Counted from the first letter of the stretch, positions 8,653 to 19,299 are shown. The stretch is DNA of 64,000 nucleotides from Treponema denticola (GCF_024400535.1 NZ_CP038800.1:2046001-2110000), one strand, 5' to 3'. Notes: a model not told the origin generated them from the letters alone. Numbers and translations are program-made.

Positions 8653-9258
8653 TTATTTTTCAATCGGAATTAACGGAAGTCTTTCAAGCTCTGCATCTTT
8701 TCCATAAATTTCCTTTACAGCCTTAGCAGCTGCATCAAAATTATCAATTTTTTTGACATCGGTTATATCATAAAACGGAAGAGCACACTTGCATTCAAAA
8801 TCTCCGATATAGACATATTTTACACCTTCAGGAACTTCAAGCTTTCCATTTAAGGGAATGCTTATTCTAAGAGGTTCAGTACCTGCAAAATGATATTGTA
8901 AAGCCTCAATATTGATATACCGCTGGCCGTAAGCAAAAGGCAGTTTTACCATAGCAAATTCAACTTTTTTAGCATCTTCATCAATTAAACCCAAAAGAGG
9001 CATCCTACGATTTGAAGCTTTAATCGTTATTCTATCCGTCATATCACTAGAATCCTTTGTTTCAAGCCTCGAAGAAAAGGAAAAAGCATACCTATAATTT
9101 GAAAAGAAGTCAGTATTAGGCTCAGGCTTAATCTTTAGAGCAAAAACAACAACAACCTCACTTTTTGCAGGCGGTTTTGGAGGTTTTTTATCTGCAGCAA
9201 ATACTGCAATATTTACAAATGCAATAAGAAATAATAAAAGGTATTTTCTATTTTTCAT
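8653..9258 (-). CDS. Secreted protein of unknown function
   Basis: I start this 201-aa protein at MKNRKYLLLFLIAF, a clear Sec signal peptide ending near VFAA, rather than at the ATG 27 bases upstream. A Lys/Pro-rich linker (KKPPKPPAK) leads to a mostly beta-rich body with no recognised domain. It overlaps the lipoprotein gene upstream by 11 bases and is the last gene of a three-gene operon headed by the trypsin-like protease, so it may be a partner or substrate of that protease (inference). Confidence 0.65.
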   Translation of the reverse strand: MKNRKYLLLFLIAFVNIAVFAADKKPPKPPAKSEVVVVFALKIKPEPNTDFFSNYRYAFSFSSRLETKDSSDMTDRITIKASNRRMPLLGLIDEDAKKVEFAMVKLPFAYGQRYINIEALQYHFAGTEPLRISIPLNGKLEVPEGVKYVYIGDFECKCALPFYDITDVKKIDNFDAAAKAVKEIYGKDAELERLPLIPIEK

Positions 9259-9865
9259 TTTCAATCTCCTGTATTCTTTTATCAATAAGAGCTTCCCACT
9301 TAGTCTTTTTAAACTTACTCTTCATTTTATTTAAGCATTTTAGCTCATATTTTGATTGTTCTCCTCGGGGATAAAGAGAAAGAGAGGCTGCAGAACCGTT
9401 AATTATAAAGTCATAAGCCCCGATAAACTGTAGCCCCGTTTTCTTAGTAGTAAATGTTATATTACCTGTTTTGCTGAGTCCCGGTGTAAAAGTTGTAGTT
9501 GTTTTAGTAAACCAGTTACTATAATTCATTTCTAAAAGCTGAAAACTCAAGCCCTTGTCCATTGGGGGAAAACAAAAAACTCCGCCTCCAAAAGATTTAG
9601 GCAAAACAAACATAGGCTCTTTTGAAGTGTCCATTTGAGCATATGTATGAAAGCCGCCCACATCCAGATAGCCGTATACCAGGCACTCCTTATCGGAATT
9701 TATCATTTCCTTTAGTTTGACCTGTTCACCGTTTATGCCCGCCTCTCCTTCAGATACACCACTTCCTGAAAAAGCCAAAAAAAGGCATGAATTAAGGAGC
9801 ACTGATAAGCCTATCAGACATATAAGCCATGCCCCAACCTTGATAGAATTCTTTTTTAATTCCAT
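9248..9865 (-). CDS. Lipoprotein of unknown function
   Basis: The signal sequence runs from a basic start to LLNSC (Cys 27), a lipobox. The 205-aa protein then has a Gly-rich stretch and beta-strand-like segments with Thr repeats (TKTTTTFTPG), and a basic, coiled C-terminus. No family is recognised. It lies 16 bases downstream of the protease gene with its own GGAGAT site and overlaps the next gene, so all three form one operon. Confidence 0.65.
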   Translation of the reverse strand: MELKKNSIKVGAWLICLIGLSVLLNSCLFLAFSGSGVSEGEAGINGEQVKLKEMINSDKECLVYGYLDVGGFHTYAQMDTSKEPMFVLPKSFGGGVFCFPPMDKGLSFQLLEMNYSNWFTKTTTTFTPGLSKTGNITFTTKKTGLQFIGAYDFIINGSAASLSLYPRGEQSKYELKCLNKMKSKFKKTKWEALIDKRIQEIENEK

Positions 9866-9881
9866 AATTAATCTCCTATTA

Positions 9882-11627
9882 TTATATACGCAATGAAATA
9901 CTTGCGCGAATTCCTACATTTGTTTCTTTTATTTCTTTAAAATATGACCTGACAAGACACTCAAGACCGAATGATATTGATGTAAAATTTACCGGTACAA
10001 TCTCAATTCCCCCGCCATATTGAACAAACGGGTCAAAGGGAGGCATAAATAGACCGCCTCCCATAAAAAGTTGAGGGGCAAGATATACAACATCAGTAAT
10101 GTTAAGTGGCAGCTGAAGCCGTAATTCAGGCCCTAGCCCGATGCCGATTTTAGGCGGATTACTAAATGAAAAACTCGGCAAAGTCCTAGGTTTCTCGATG
10201 ATTCCGGAAAAACCTATTTCTACATATTTAAAACTATAAAGATATCCTAAGGAGAAGCCTGATGCCCAGCCAGTACCCTTTTTTAAACCGGTATAGGATG
10301 CGTATATTCTCATTTTTACCGGAATCTCTTCAATGGAAATAAAAGATGAACCTGTCTTTTGTTTTTCTTTTTTGGCCGTTTTTTCAGATTTTTTTTCGGG
10401 CGAACCGTTTAAATTGGAAGCTTCAATTTGCCAAAAATTATGCTTATTTTTCCAAACGGTAAAAAATTTAGACTTTAAAGCCTCATCATAAAGCACAAAT
10501 TCATAATTTTTGCCGGTATTTTTTAAAGCTTTAAGATCTATGCTTGTTTCAGATCTATATGAATTTTCTTCAGGCTTTATAGAGGTATATATTTCATAAG
10601 CAAGAGCTGTTCTAATTCCGTTTATAGGGTTTCCAAGGATTGAAGCAGCCAGAATCTCAGTCCTAAAAAGTCTGGGCGCCTTTCGCAAAGCTGTCTTGTA
10701 AGCATCCAAGCCCTCATTTACGGCATAGTCTTCGGAAATATACATTGCAATTTTTCTAAGCCTTTTTAGAATTTCTTCATTTTTTTGTTCTTCTTTATCA
10801 ATCTTAAAATTCTTACAGGCTTCTGTAAATTCATCTAAGGCCAGTTTTAGATTGTTTTCTGCCTTTTCTCTGCCCCCAAAAAGCCGTACATCAATAAAAT
10901 TTTTAATTGATGTAACAGGAATTGCAAAATTTGTAGACTGTCTAAAAACAGCCTTAGCCGAATTTATGCCTATAACTTCGTATCCTTCGGGAGAATTCGG
11001 AGATTTTATTAAAAGAGGGCCTCCAGAATTCCCCGAATCTATCGGGGCGGAATGCTGAATAAAAAAAGATTTTTTAGGATCAACAATATTACTAAGCCTT
11101 GCTTTTGAATTGGTAACGGTTCCCTTCCCAAGCTGCCAAAGCGGTTTTCCTCCAAGCCCCGGATAACCGGCAGACCAAACATCAGCTCCATCGGAGGGAA
11201 GTTTAGCTGCAAAATTTAAAAAAGACTTTACCCTTTTATCGTTTACTTCAGCTATGGCAAGATCCAATTCTTCATCTATTGCTACAACAGGGCAATTTTC
11301 TATTTTAATCTTTGCACCGTCAATATTTTCAATTTCAAGAGAAAGAGATGAAGCATAGGCCGCAACATGATAGTTGGTCAGTACATAGATTTTTTTATTT
11401 TGTCCCTGGATAAAAAATCCTGAACCGAAAACACCTTCTTTAGCATTTTCGAAAAGTTCGGCAATATCGCTATAACCGGCCTTGGAAATTTCATCAGCAG
11501 CATCATCCATAAATTGTAAAATTTTTTCCTCATAATTGGGTCTTACAATACATACAGCATCCCTTATGTCTGCAAAAATAGTTAAACAAAATAAAAAAAA
11601 GAAGATGCTTATAATTTTATTTTTCAT
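9882..11627 (-). CDS. Secreted trypsin-like serine protease with a predicted C-terminal membrane barrel
   Basis: After a signal peptide (IISIFFFLFCLTIFA) comes a trypsin/DegP-like fold: FGSGFFIQG, catalytic His in LTNYHVAA (about 92), Asp in EELDLAIAEV (about 130) and Ser in DSGNSGGPLL (about 199). A middle helical segment follows. The last 150 residues alternate polar and hydrophobic strands rich in Gly, Phe and Tyr and end ASISLRI, like an outer-membrane beta-barrel. GGAGGT fixes the ATG at 11627; the TTG 12 bases upstream overlaps that site. The barrel is inferred from pattern; if right, the protease would be surface anchored. No PDZ domain is visible, unlike DegP/HtrA. Confidence 0.75.
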   Translation of the reverse strand: MKNKIISIFFFLFCLTIFADIRDAVCIVRPNYEEKILQFMDDAADEISKAGYSDIAELFENAKEGVFGSGFFIQGQNKKIYVLTNYHVAAYASSLSLEIENIDGAKIKIENCPVVAIDEELDLAIAEVNDKRVKSFLNFAAKLPSDGADVWSAGYPGLGGKPLWQLGKGTVTNSKARLSNIVDPKKSFFIQHSAPIDSGNSGGPLLIKSPNSPEGYEVIGINSAKAVFRQSTNFAIPVTSIKNFIDVRLFGGREKAENNLKLALDEFTEACKNFKIDKEEQKNEEILKRLRKIAMYISEDYAVNEGLDAYKTALRKAPRLFRTEILAASILGNPINGIRTALAYEIYTSIKPEENSYRSETSIDLKALKNTGKNYEFVLYDEALKSKFFTVWKNKHNFWQIEASNLNGSPEKKSEKTAKKEKQKTGSSFISIEEIPVKMRIYASYTGLKKGTGWASGFSLGYLYSFKYVEIGFSGIIEKPRTLPSFSFSNPPKIGIGLGPELRLQLPLNITDVVYLAPQLFMGGGLFMPPFDPFVQYGGGIEIVPVNFTSISFGLECLVRSYFKEIKETNVGIRASISLRI

Positions 11628-11642
11628 CTGAACCTCCAAAAT

Positions 11643-11679
11643 AAAATAGACTACAGGATAAAACCTATAGTCTATTTTT
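11643..11679 (-). terminator. Terminator of ackA
   Basis: A stem of about 14 bp with one mismatch (11644-11657 with 11664-11677) is flanked by A/T runs on both sides and follows the ackA stop codon. Confidence 0.75.
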
Positions 11680-11688
11680 GCTTAAGCT

Positions 11689-12882
11689 TTATTTTACCAA
11701 AGCCATCGTATCTTTAGCAATCATAAGCTCTTCATTTGTAGGAATAATAAGAACCTTGACCTTTGATGAGGCCTTGCTTGCATCGGTAAGTTTTCCTCTT
11801 ACCTTGTTTTTTTCGGAATCGAGTTCAACACCGAGGAATTCCAAACCGTGACAGATTTTTTCTCTAAGCTCGATAGAGTTTTCACCTATGCCGGCTGTAA
11901 ATACCAGAGCATCCACTCCGCCGAGCTGGGCGGCATAGGAAGCTATGTACTTTCTAACTCTGTTGCAGAATACATCTAAGGCAAGCTGAGCCCTCTTATT
12001 TCCTTCTTTTGCAGCGGTTTCAATATCACGAAAGTCGCTGCTTACACCCGAAATACCCAAAACGCCGGATTTTTTATTTAAAACATTGCTCATATCATCG
12101 GCTGAAAGTTTTTCCTTGTTCATAATAAAGGGAAGAATTGCAGGGTCTAGGTCTCCTGAGCGGGTTCCCATAACTAAACCTTCAAGGGGGGTAAGTCCCA
12201 TCGAGGTATCTACACATTTTCCGCCCTTGATAGCGGCCAAGCTGGAACCGTTTCCTAAGTGGCAGGTAATAACCTTAAAATCGGCCGAATTATTTTTGAG
12301 GGTTTCGGAGGCTTTTTCCGAAACAAAGCGGTGCGATGTTCCGTGGAAACCGTAGCGGCGTATCTTATATTTTTCGTAATACTCGTAGGGAAGAGCATAG
12401 ATATAGTTTTCTGCCGGCATTGTTTGATGGAAGGCCGTATCAAAAACCGCAACCATCGGAGTTTTCGGCATAAGAGCCTTACAAGCCTCAATTCCCATGA
12501 TATTTGCAGGGTTGTGTAAGGGAGCAAGATCGATACATTCTTTGATACCGGCCATTACCCTGTCATCCAAAAGAACCGACTTATTAAATTCTTCTCCGCC
12601 GTGAACTACCCTGTGACCTACAGCCGTAATCTCATCCATGGATTTTACAACACCGTGATTTTTATCGATGAGAGCTTCCAAAACAAGCTGAATGGCTTTT
12701 TTGTGGTCATTCATTTTTTCTTCAATTAAAACGGCATCCATTCCTTTTTTTTCGTGCTTAATGCGTGAACCTTCAATACCGATTCTTTCGACAAGGCCTT
12801 TTACCAAAACATCTTCATTAGCCATATCAATTAACTGATACTTTAAAGAAGAGCTTCCGCAGTTGATAACCAATATCTTCAT
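11689..12882 (-). CDS. ackA: Acetate kinase
   Basis: The enzyme interconverts acetyl phosphate + ADP with acetate + ATP, the substrate-level phosphorylation step of acetate-forming fermentation. The 397-aa length is typical. Diagnostic sites are [13 protein letters not shown] at the N-terminus, [13 protein letters not shown] near residue 175, [12 protein letters not shown] near 207 and FTAGIGENS near 325. AAGGAG lies 8 bases before the ATG. No pta gene is next to it. Confidence 0.97.
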   Translation of the reverse strand: MKILVINCGSSSLKYQLIDMANEDVLVKGLVERIGIEGSRIKHEKKGMDAVLIEEKMNDHKKAIQLVLEALIDKNHGVVKSMDEITAVGHRVVHGGEEFNKSVLLDDRVMAGIKECIDLAPLHNPANIMGIEACKALMPKTPMVAVFDTAFHQTMPAENYIYALPYEYYEKYKIRRYGFHGTSHRFVSEKASETLKNNSADFKVITCHLGNGSSLAAIKGGKCVDTSMGLTPLEGLVMGTRSGDLDPAILPFIMNKEKLSADDMSNVLNKKSGVLGISGVSSDFRDIETAAKEGNKRAQLALDVFCNRVRKYIASYAAQLGGVDALVFTAGIGENSIELREKICHGLEFLGVELDSEKNKVRGKLTDASKASSKVKVLIIPTNEELMIAKDTMALVK

Positions 12883-12921
12883 TATATATCTCCTTAAAAA
12901 TGTGAAGTAATCTTACTTGGT

Positions 12922-12950
12922 ATAATACCCTAAAATATAAGAAAAGTCTA
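12922..12950 (-). promoter_or_regulatory. Probable ackA promoter
   Basis: On the minus strand TAGACT (12950-12945) and TATTAT (12927-12922) are 17 bases apart. The -35 match is only fair. Confidence 0.4.
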
Positions 12951-13050
12951 TCGATATAAAGGCTTGTTTTTTAATAATTTTTAGATTATAATGGAACTTA
13001 CGGTTTTTATGTAAGCAATGGAAATATGATAAACAGCTCGGGAGAAATTT

Positions 13051-15861
13051 ATGGTCGAAAAAGGAAAAAATAAATCTGCATTTGTAGAATTTTTACAAAA
13101 AAATCTTAATTTTATAATAGCGATAGTTGTCTTTTTAATTTTTACAGCCTTTAGTTTTATTAAATTGGGAAGAAATATAGAAAACCAAGCCTACGATGCC
13201 ATGCTAAAACTTAAACCTGAAATCAAAGAAAAAAGCGAAATTCTTCTTTTAAATGTCGATGACTTTTCTATAGAACAAGTCGGCTCTTGGCCATGGTCAA
13301 GGGATGTTTTAGCCGATGTTTTAATCCGCCTAAAGGAAGCAGGCGGAAAGGCGGCGGTTTTCGATATTGAGTACCTGTCTGCAGGAAGGGCGGGTGCAAA
13401 TAATACCTATGTAGAACATGATCTGCCGAAAGAATATGCAGCCGTGCGGCAGGAATTCGGAGAATATATAAAAGAATTTTCGGATGCAGTAGCAAGCAAA
13501 AACATTCCGCTTTCTGAAGTAAAAACTGTTGGAAAGGATATGTCCGAGTATTTTGAATCAAAAATTGACGAACTTTCCGATTCAATTAAACAAAATGTTT
13601 TTAGAGATAACGATGCCTACATGGGAGCTGCAGTAGGCTTTTTTGAAAATGCTTTTTTAACTATAAACGCAGTAAATATAAACATAGGAGGCGAAACAAA
13701 GGAACTAAAAGACTTTGCCTATAATAATTTTTTGTTTACCAATGTAGAAGATAAAACAGGTCTTTTTAAAAAGGAAACCTTAGCAAACCGCAAAGCCGCA
13801 AATGAAGAATACGGAATGGCTCCGGCGATTATGCCCATACTACAGTATGCAAGGGGAGCAGGTTTTCCGAATGTGGTTATAGACGAGGACGGGGTACGCC
13901 GCCGCATTTCTCTTTTAACCGAATATGAAGGAAGATATATAGGACAGCTTGTTTTTACTCCAATCCTTAATATCCTTGAACCCGAAAAAATTATCCGGTC
14001 GGGAAGAAAGCTGATTTTAAAAAATGCCAAGAACCCGTCCGATTTGGAAAAAAGAAAGGACCTTATAATTCCTCTGGATGATGACGGAAATCTTTTAATA
14101 AACTGGCTAAAAAAACGATTTGCCGACACTGAAAATCCGGAAAACGGCAGCTTTAAAAGCTTATCGGTTTATGCCCTAACCTACGCCGACATTATAGAAA
14201 AAAACTTAATTTCACTTTTAGAAGCCATAAAAGATTTGCAAATAAGAACTGCAGAAGGCTACCTTTCTTATCACAATGCGGTTAGTTCTTTAGAAAGTGA
14301 ATACTCAAGGCTTGATCAATGGAAAAAAGAACTTCTAAATAAGAACAAGCAGGATTTTAAAGATTACTTTGCGGCACGCAGTTCCTTTTTTGATAATTAC
14401 AGCAAATTTTTAAGCGGGAACTTCGATAAAGAAATACACAGCCTCTTTGCAAAAATAAAAGAACAGAGCGGCTCAAACCAATATGACGATATAGATGCCT
14501 ATGTTACCGAACTTTTTAAAAATGCAAAAGAAGAATATAAAAACTATTCGGAACACATTAACTATATAAACGGCTTTTGCAGCAACGCCTTTGCAATTAT
14601 AGGATACAGCGGCGTAGGCACCTCCGATTTAGGTGTAAACCCTTTTTGGAAATCTTATCCCAATGTAGGTACCCATGCCAATATTTATAACACGATTATG
14701 AATGAGGACTTTATAAGACCTCTTCCAAAATGGGTTTCAATAATACTTGCCTTTGTAATAGCAATATTTACAGCCTTTATGATGAAAAAGATAGAAAGAG
14801 GATTTATAAAGGTTTTTCTTGGAATCGTTTTATTGAGCTTAACTCTTTCTATAGGAATTCTTTTATTCGTATTCGGGAAAATATACTTACAGCTATTTCT
14901 TCCGGTTATAACGGTGGTCATAAGTTTTATAGTTATCCTCTTACTAAACTTTATTTTCAGCGAAAAAGAAAAGGGCTTTTTAAGAAAGGCCTTCGGTGTT
15001 TATCTTTCGGACGATGTTGTAAATGAAATTATTGCCGACCCCGACAAGCTCACTCTCGGAGGAGAACAAAAAAGAATTACGGCTCTGTTTACCGATATAA
15101 AATCTTTTTCCACCCTTTCGGAAAAAATTACGCCCGAACACTTGGTTTCGGTTTTAAACGTATACCTCACACAAATGAGCGATTTAATTCTACAAGCAAA
15201 AGGCACGATTGACAAATACATAGGAGACGCCATCGTTTCTTTTTTTGGAGCACCGATGGATTTGCCCGACCATGCTTACAGGGCCTGTCTTGCGGCCATC
15301 AGAATGAAACAGGCTGAAGCCGAACTCAATAAACAGCTTTATGATGCGGGCGACATTCCCATGCCCATCTTTACACGCATAGGAATAAATACCGGCGAAA
15401 TGGTTGTCGGAAACATGGGCACCGAAAAAAAAATGAACTACACAATTATGGGAAATGACGTAAACCTTGCAGCCCGTCTTGAAGGTGTAAACAAAAAATA
15501 CGGCACATGGATTTTAGCTTCCGAATCTACATGGAACGAAACAAATGATGCCTTCCTTGGCCGCCGCCTCGACCGCGTAAGGGTTGTGGGTATCAATACC
15601 CCTGTTCAGCTTTACAATGTTATGGCAGTCAAATCCGAAGCCTCTGCGGAAATGGTACAGCTCGTAGGCATATTTGAAAACGCAATAGATTTTTACCGCC
15701 AAAGAGAATATCAAAAAGCCCTTAATTTTTTTAACAAGTGTTTGGAAGTCTCTCCCGATGACGAGCCTTCAAAGATGTATGTTGAAAGAATGAAGATGCT
15801 TCTTGCAGACGCTGAAACGGCGGCAACACACAGCGATATTGTAAACATGACAAGTAAATAA
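13051..15861 (+). CDS. CHASE2-domain adenylate/guanylate cyclase
   Basis: One N-terminal membrane helix (FIIAIVVFLIFTAF) is followed by a long extracytoplasmic CHASE2 sensor domain (LLLNVDDFSIEQVGSWPWSR, VFDIEYLSAGR). An inserted helical segment lies at about residues 390-490. Three membrane helices come at about 555-640. The class III cyclase domain spans about 665-840, with metal-binding Asp in ALFTDIKSFS and in YIGDAIVSFFGAP and the catalytic Asn/Arg region NDVNLAARLEG. A TPR-like tail (YQKALNFFNKCLEVSPDD) ends the 936-aa protein. It would turn an external signal into cAMP; whether ATP or GTP is used is not certain from these motifs. Confidence 0.9.
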   Translation: MVEKGKNKSAFVEFLQKNLNFIIAIVVFLIFTAFSFIKLGRNIENQAYDAMLKLKPEIKEKSEILLLNVDDFSIEQVGSWPWSRDVLADVLIRLKEAGGKAAVFDIEYLSAGRAGANNTYVEHDLPKEYAAVRQEFGEYIKEFSDAVASKNIPLSEVKTVGKDMSEYFESKIDELSDSIKQNVFRDNDAYMGAAVGFFENAFLTINAVNINIGGETKELKDFAYNNFLFTNVEDKTGLFKKETLANRKAANEEYGMAPAIMPILQYARGAGFPNVVIDEDGVRRRISLLTEYEGRYIGQLVFTPILNILEPEKIIRSGRKLILKNAKNPSDLEKRKDLIIPLDDDGNLLINWLKKRFADTENPENGSFKSLSVYALTYADIIEKNLISLLEAIKDLQIRTAEGYLSYHNAVSSLESEYSRLDQWKKELLNKNKQDFKDYFAARSSFFDNYSKFLSGNFDKEIHSLFAKIKEQSGSNQYDDIDAYVTELFKNAKEEYKNYSEHINYINGFCSNAFAIIGYSGVGTSDLGVNPFWKSYPNVGTHANIYNTIMNEDFIRPLPKWVSIILAFVIAIFTAFMMKKIERGFIKVFLGIVLLSLTLSIGILLFVFGKIYLQLFLPVITVVISFIVILLLNFIFSEKEKGFLRKAFGVYLSDDVVNEIIADPDKLTLGGEQKRITALFTDIKSFSTLSEKITPEHLVSVLNVYLTQMSDLILQAKGTIDKYIGDAIVSFFGAPMDLPDHAYRACLAAIRMKQAEAELNKQLYDAGDIPMPIFTRIGINTGEMVVGNMGTEKKMNYTIMGNDVNLAARLEGVNKKYGTWILASESTWNETNDAFLGRRLDRVRVVGINTPVQLYNVMAVKSEASAEMVQLVGIFENAIDFYRQREYQKALNFFNKCLEVSPDDEPSKMYVERMKMLLADAETAATHSDIVNMTSK

Positions 15862-15887
15862 ATCTCTTAATTTATAAGGACAATAAT

Positions 15888-17234
15888 ATGAAAAACTTAA
15901 CTCAAGGAAATGAGCTAAAGCAAATAACTCTTTTTTCCTTACCGATGCTATTAGGTAATATCTTTCAGCAGTTATATAATGTTGTTGACAGTATTGTAGT
16001 CGGAAAAAGCATAGGCGATCATGCTCTTGCTGCCGTAGGTATTTCTTTCCCTGTATGGTTTATTTTTATATCCCTTGTCATAGGTTTTACTATGGCTTGT
16101 AATATTTTAATAGCTCAATTTGTCGGAGCAAAAAAAGAAGAAGAAATAAGTAAGGTAATTCAAACAAGTATATTAATACTATTTTGGGCAGGGCTTATCA
16201 CTACGGCTATAGGCATTGTTTTTGCGCCTTATATCTTAAAAATAATGAACACGCCTTCCGATGTCTTTGAGGAAGCCCTTATCTATTTAAGACTCATTTT
16301 TACCGGAATTATTTTTTTATTTATATATAATGCCTTTACTGCAATGCTGAGAGGATTTGGGGATTCAATGACACCCCTTTATGCCCTAATCATCTCTACA
16401 ATAATAAATATAGGTCTTGACTGTCTTTTTGTAATAGTATTCAAATGGGGTATTGCGGGAGCTGCAATAGCAACCATAATAGCCCAATTTATTTCTTGTT
16501 TTTGGCTTATATTTTATTGTCGAATAAAATATAAGGATTTCAGAGTAAACTTTTTTAAATTAAAATTCGATAAAACTATTTGTATTCAGTCCGTCAAAAT
16601 GGGCTTTCCATCAGGAATACAGCAAGCCTTAGTCGGAGGAGGTTTTATGGCCCTCCTTTCGATTGTAAATACCTTCGGTACACAAACGGCAGCAGCCTAT
16701 TCGGCTGCAGGTAAACTTGACGGCTTTATTGTAATGCCTGCTCTAAATATAGGCGTTGCCCTTTCATCCTTTACAGGCCAAAACATAGGAGCCGGAAGAT
16801 TAGACAGAGTAAAAAAAGGTTTGCGGGCTTCATTATTTTTAGGACTCGGAATTACAATTACGGCTACTACGGCAATAGTTATCTTCGGTAAAGCAGTTAT
16901 GTTTCTTTTTGTAAATAATCCGGAAGTAATCGAATTGGGCGCAAGATACTTAATAATAGTTGCACCTGCATATTTTTTTAATACAATAACATTTACTCTA
17001 AACGGAGTTATACGAGGAGCGGGAGAAACTGTTTTTCCGATGATTTCAACATTATTGGCTATGTGGGTGTTTAGAGTACCGGCAGCAGCTGTTCTGTCTC
17101 GATATTTAGGCTCGGATGGGATCTGGCTTGCCGTTTCGGTTGGATCAGCAGCAGGCTTTCTTTTAACACTCTTTTACTATTGTTCAGGAAAATGGAAAAA
17201 AAAGACGGCCAAAATTCTTAACTTAAAAAAATAA
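15888..17234 (+). CDS. MATE family efflux transporter
   Basis: About twelve hydrophobic segments in 448 aa, with the N-terminal pattern FSLPMLLGNIFQQLYNVVDS typical of the NorM/DinF-like MATE family, a cation-coupled multidrug exporter. The two halves repeat the PMLLGNI / PSGIQQAL type pattern. It follows the cyclase gene by 26 bases with AAGGAC before the ATG, so read-through from the cyclase is possible. The substrate is unknown. Confidence 0.92.
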   Translation: MKNLTQGNELKQITLFSLPMLLGNIFQQLYNVVDSIVVGKSIGDHALAAVGISFPVWFIFISLVIGFTMACNILIAQFVGAKKEEEISKVIQTSILILFWAGLITTAIGIVFAPYILKIMNTPSDVFEEALIYLRLIFTGIIFLFIYNAFTAMLRGFGDSMTPLYALIISTIINIGLDCLFVIVFKWGIAGAAIATIIAQFISCFWLIFYCRIKYKDFRVNFFKLKFDKTICIQSVKMGFPSGIQQALVGGGFMALLSIVNTFGTQTAAAYSAAGKLDGFIVMPALNIGVALSSFTGQNIGAGRLDRVKKGLRASLFLGLGITITATTAIVIFGKAVMFLFVNNPEVIELGARYLIIVAPAYFFNTITFTLNGVIRGAGETVFPMISTLLAMWVFRVPAAAVLSRYLGSDGIWLAVSVGSAAGFLLTLFYYCSGKWKKKTAKILNLKK

Positions 17235-17267
17235 GCAAATGATATAAATTGTAATTGTTTGCTTTTT
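17233..17267 (+). terminator. Probable terminator after the MATE gene
   Basis: AAGCAAA (17233-17239) pairs with TTTGCTT (17258-17264), with a smaller stem inside and T bases after. Confidence 0.5.
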
Positions 17268-17307
17268 CAAATTCAAATATATTCTATTTTTTTATAAGGG
17301 AAAAAAA

Positions 17308-18153
17308 ATGAAAGAAAAATTATTAAGTTTTTTTTACATTGTTTGCGGAGTTTTGATGATAGCATCAGGTATTCATTTTTTCTTGCTGCCTTCAAAATTA
17401 TCCTTGGGCGGGGCTACAGGAATGGCCTTGGTATTATCAAAATACCTTCCGCTTTCTACAGGAGCCTTACTTGTTGTAGTAAACATTTTTCTGTTTGCTC
17501 TCGGCTTTTTAATCATCGGAAACAAATTCGGTCTTAAAACGGTTTGTGCGAGCCTTGGGCTTTCAGGAGCGGTATGGCTTTTAGAAATCTTTGTTCCATT
17601 GCAGGGGCCGATTGTAAACGACAAATTCTTACAGCTGGTAATTGCCGTCATCCTTTACGGGGGAGGCGTAGGCATAGTTTTAAATCAGTATGCATCAACC
17701 GGAGGAAGCGATATCTTTGCAATGATTCTGCAAAAGTATTTCGGCCTAGACTTGGGAAAGGGCTGCTTAATTACGGACTTTACCATTACAGTTTTTGCGG
17801 GCTTTGCTTACGGCCCGGAAATAGCCTTGTTTTCCTTAGTGGGTGTAATCATAAACGGACTCGTAATCGACTCTACAATCGACGGCCTTAACATGAGTAA
17901 ATACTGCGTTATAAATACGGATAAGCCCGATGAACTTTGCCGATTTATGGTGGAACTAGGCCGTTCTGCAAACGTATATAAGGCAACGGGGGCTTACACA
18001 AGAGCCGAACGCTCGGTTATTCAAACCGTTATGAGCCGCAGGGACTTTGTAAAGTTAAAAAGCTATCTTGCCGCAAACGACCCTAAAGCCTTTATGGTTG
18101 TAACAAACGCCCACTCCGTATTCGGCTGGCATTGGAGAAGGATAGGCGAATAA
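17308..18153 (+). CDS. YitT family membrane protein
   Basis: Five or six membrane helices occupy residues 1-170 (including SLGGATGMALVLSKYLPLSTG and YGGGVGIVLNQYASTGGSD), followed by a soluble C-terminal domain of about 90 residues (CVINTDKPDELCRFMVELG...RRDFVKLKSYLAANDPKAF). This is the YitT_membrane plus DUF2179 arrangement, 281 aa, full length. The function of the family is not settled. It lies between two terminators and is probably its own unit. Confidence 0.9.
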   Translation: MKEKLLSFFYIVCGVLMIASGIHFFLLPSKLSLGGATGMALVLSKYLPLSTGALLVVVNIFLFALGFLIIGNKFGLKTVCASLGLSGAVWLLEIFVPLQGPIVNDKFLQLVIAVILYGGGVGIVLNQYASTGGSDIFAMILQKYFGLDLGKGCLITDFTITVFAGFAYGPEIALFSLVGVIINGLVIDSTIDGLNMSKYCVINTDKPDELCRFMVELGRSANVYKATGAYTRAERSVIQTVMSRRDFVKLKSYLAANDPKAFMVVTNAHSVFGWHWRRIGE

Positions 18154-18260
18154 GCTCAGCTTAAAACAAGAAAAATACAATTTTAAAAGGTACTGGATTA
18201 TTTTTGAAAAAGCTGATATATTGTTCCCATTCATCAATAGCATCTTAAGGAGTTAAAACT

Positions 18261-19277
18261 ATGCTTAAAGAAATTCGAGGAAAGAGCGCAAAAAACTTGC
18301 GCGGAAGAAGCTTTCTAAAATTGTTGGATTTTACTACAGACGAAATCCGCTATTTACTTGACCTTTCAAAAAATTTTAAAGACATGAAAAGGGCCGGAAT
18401 TCCTCACAGATACCTAGAAGGAAAAAACATCGTTCTTCTTTTTGGAAAAACCTCTACAAGAACACGATGCTCTTTTGAAGTTGCAGGTTATGACCTTGGA
18501 ATGGGCGTTACCTACCTTGATCCCAATTCTTCACAGATGGGACATAAAGAATCTATCGAAGACACAGCCCGTGTTTTAGGAAGAATGTATGACGGCATCG
18601 AGTACCGAGGCTTTAGCCAAGAGCTTGTAGAAACATTGGCCGAATATTCCGGTGTTCCCGTATGGAACGGATTAACCGACCTTTTCCACCCGACTCAAAT
18701 GCTTGCAGACCTTCTTACAATCGAAGAAAAATTCGGCTATTTGAAAGGACTTAAATTTACATACATGGGAGATGCACGAAACAACGTAGCCAACTCCCTC
18801 ATGATAGCCTGCGTAAAAATGGGAATGCACTTTACAGCATGTTCGCCCAAGCACCTCTTCCCCACTGAAGACTTGGTAGCCGAAGCAAAGAAAATCGCAG
18901 CCCAAACAGGAGGAAGCGTAACCCTTACCGAAAATGTAAACGAAGGCACAAAGGGAGCTCATGTTCTTTATACCGACATTTGGGTATCTATGGGAGAACC
19001 CGACAGCGTATGGGAAGAACGCATTAAGCTCTTAAAGCCCTATCAGGTAAACAAGGCTGCTATGGACAATGCAGACAAGGATGCAATCTTCTTGCACTGC
19101 CTCCCCTCCTTCCATGACCTAAAGACAACTAAGGGTCAGGAGATTCACAAAAAGTTCGGCCTTCCCGAAATGGAAGTTACAAACGAGGTTTTTGAATCTC
19201 ATAAATCCGTTGTTTTTGATGAAGCCGAAAACCGCATGCATACAATCAAGGCTGTTATGTATGCCACAATGTGCTAA
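18261..19277 (+). CDS. argF: Ornithine carbamoyltransferase
   Basis: It transfers the carbamoyl group between carbamoyl phosphate and ornithine. The carbamoyl-phosphate site is [15 protein letters not shown] (about 57), with HPTQMLAD near 138 and the ornithine-site signature HCLPSFHD near 278. The 338-aa length is normal. TAAGGAG precedes the ATG. In oral treponemes this enzyme usually serves the arginine deiminase pathway, giving carbamoyl phosphate for ATP, but arcA and arcC are not in the window, so the catabolic role is inference and the symbol could equally be arcB. Confidence 0.95.
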   Translation: MLKEIRGKSAKNLRGRSFLKLLDFTTDEIRYLLDLSKNFKDMKRAGIPHRYLEGKNIVLLFGKTSTRTRCSFEVAGYDLGMGVTYLDPNSSQMGHKESIEDTARVLGRMYDGIEYRGFSQELVETLAEYSGVPVWNGLTDLFHPTQMLADLLTIEEKFGYLKGLKFTYMGDARNNVANSLMIACVKMGMHFTACSPKHLFPTEDLVAEAKKIAAQTGGSVTLTENVNEGTKGAHVLYTDIWVSMGEPDSVWEERIKLLKPYQVNKAAMDNADKDAIFLHCLPSFHDLKTTKGQEIHKKFGLPEMEVTNEVFESHKSVVFDEAENRMHTIKAVMYATMC

Positions 19278-19299
19278 TCTTTTTTATATTTGCTAACCT

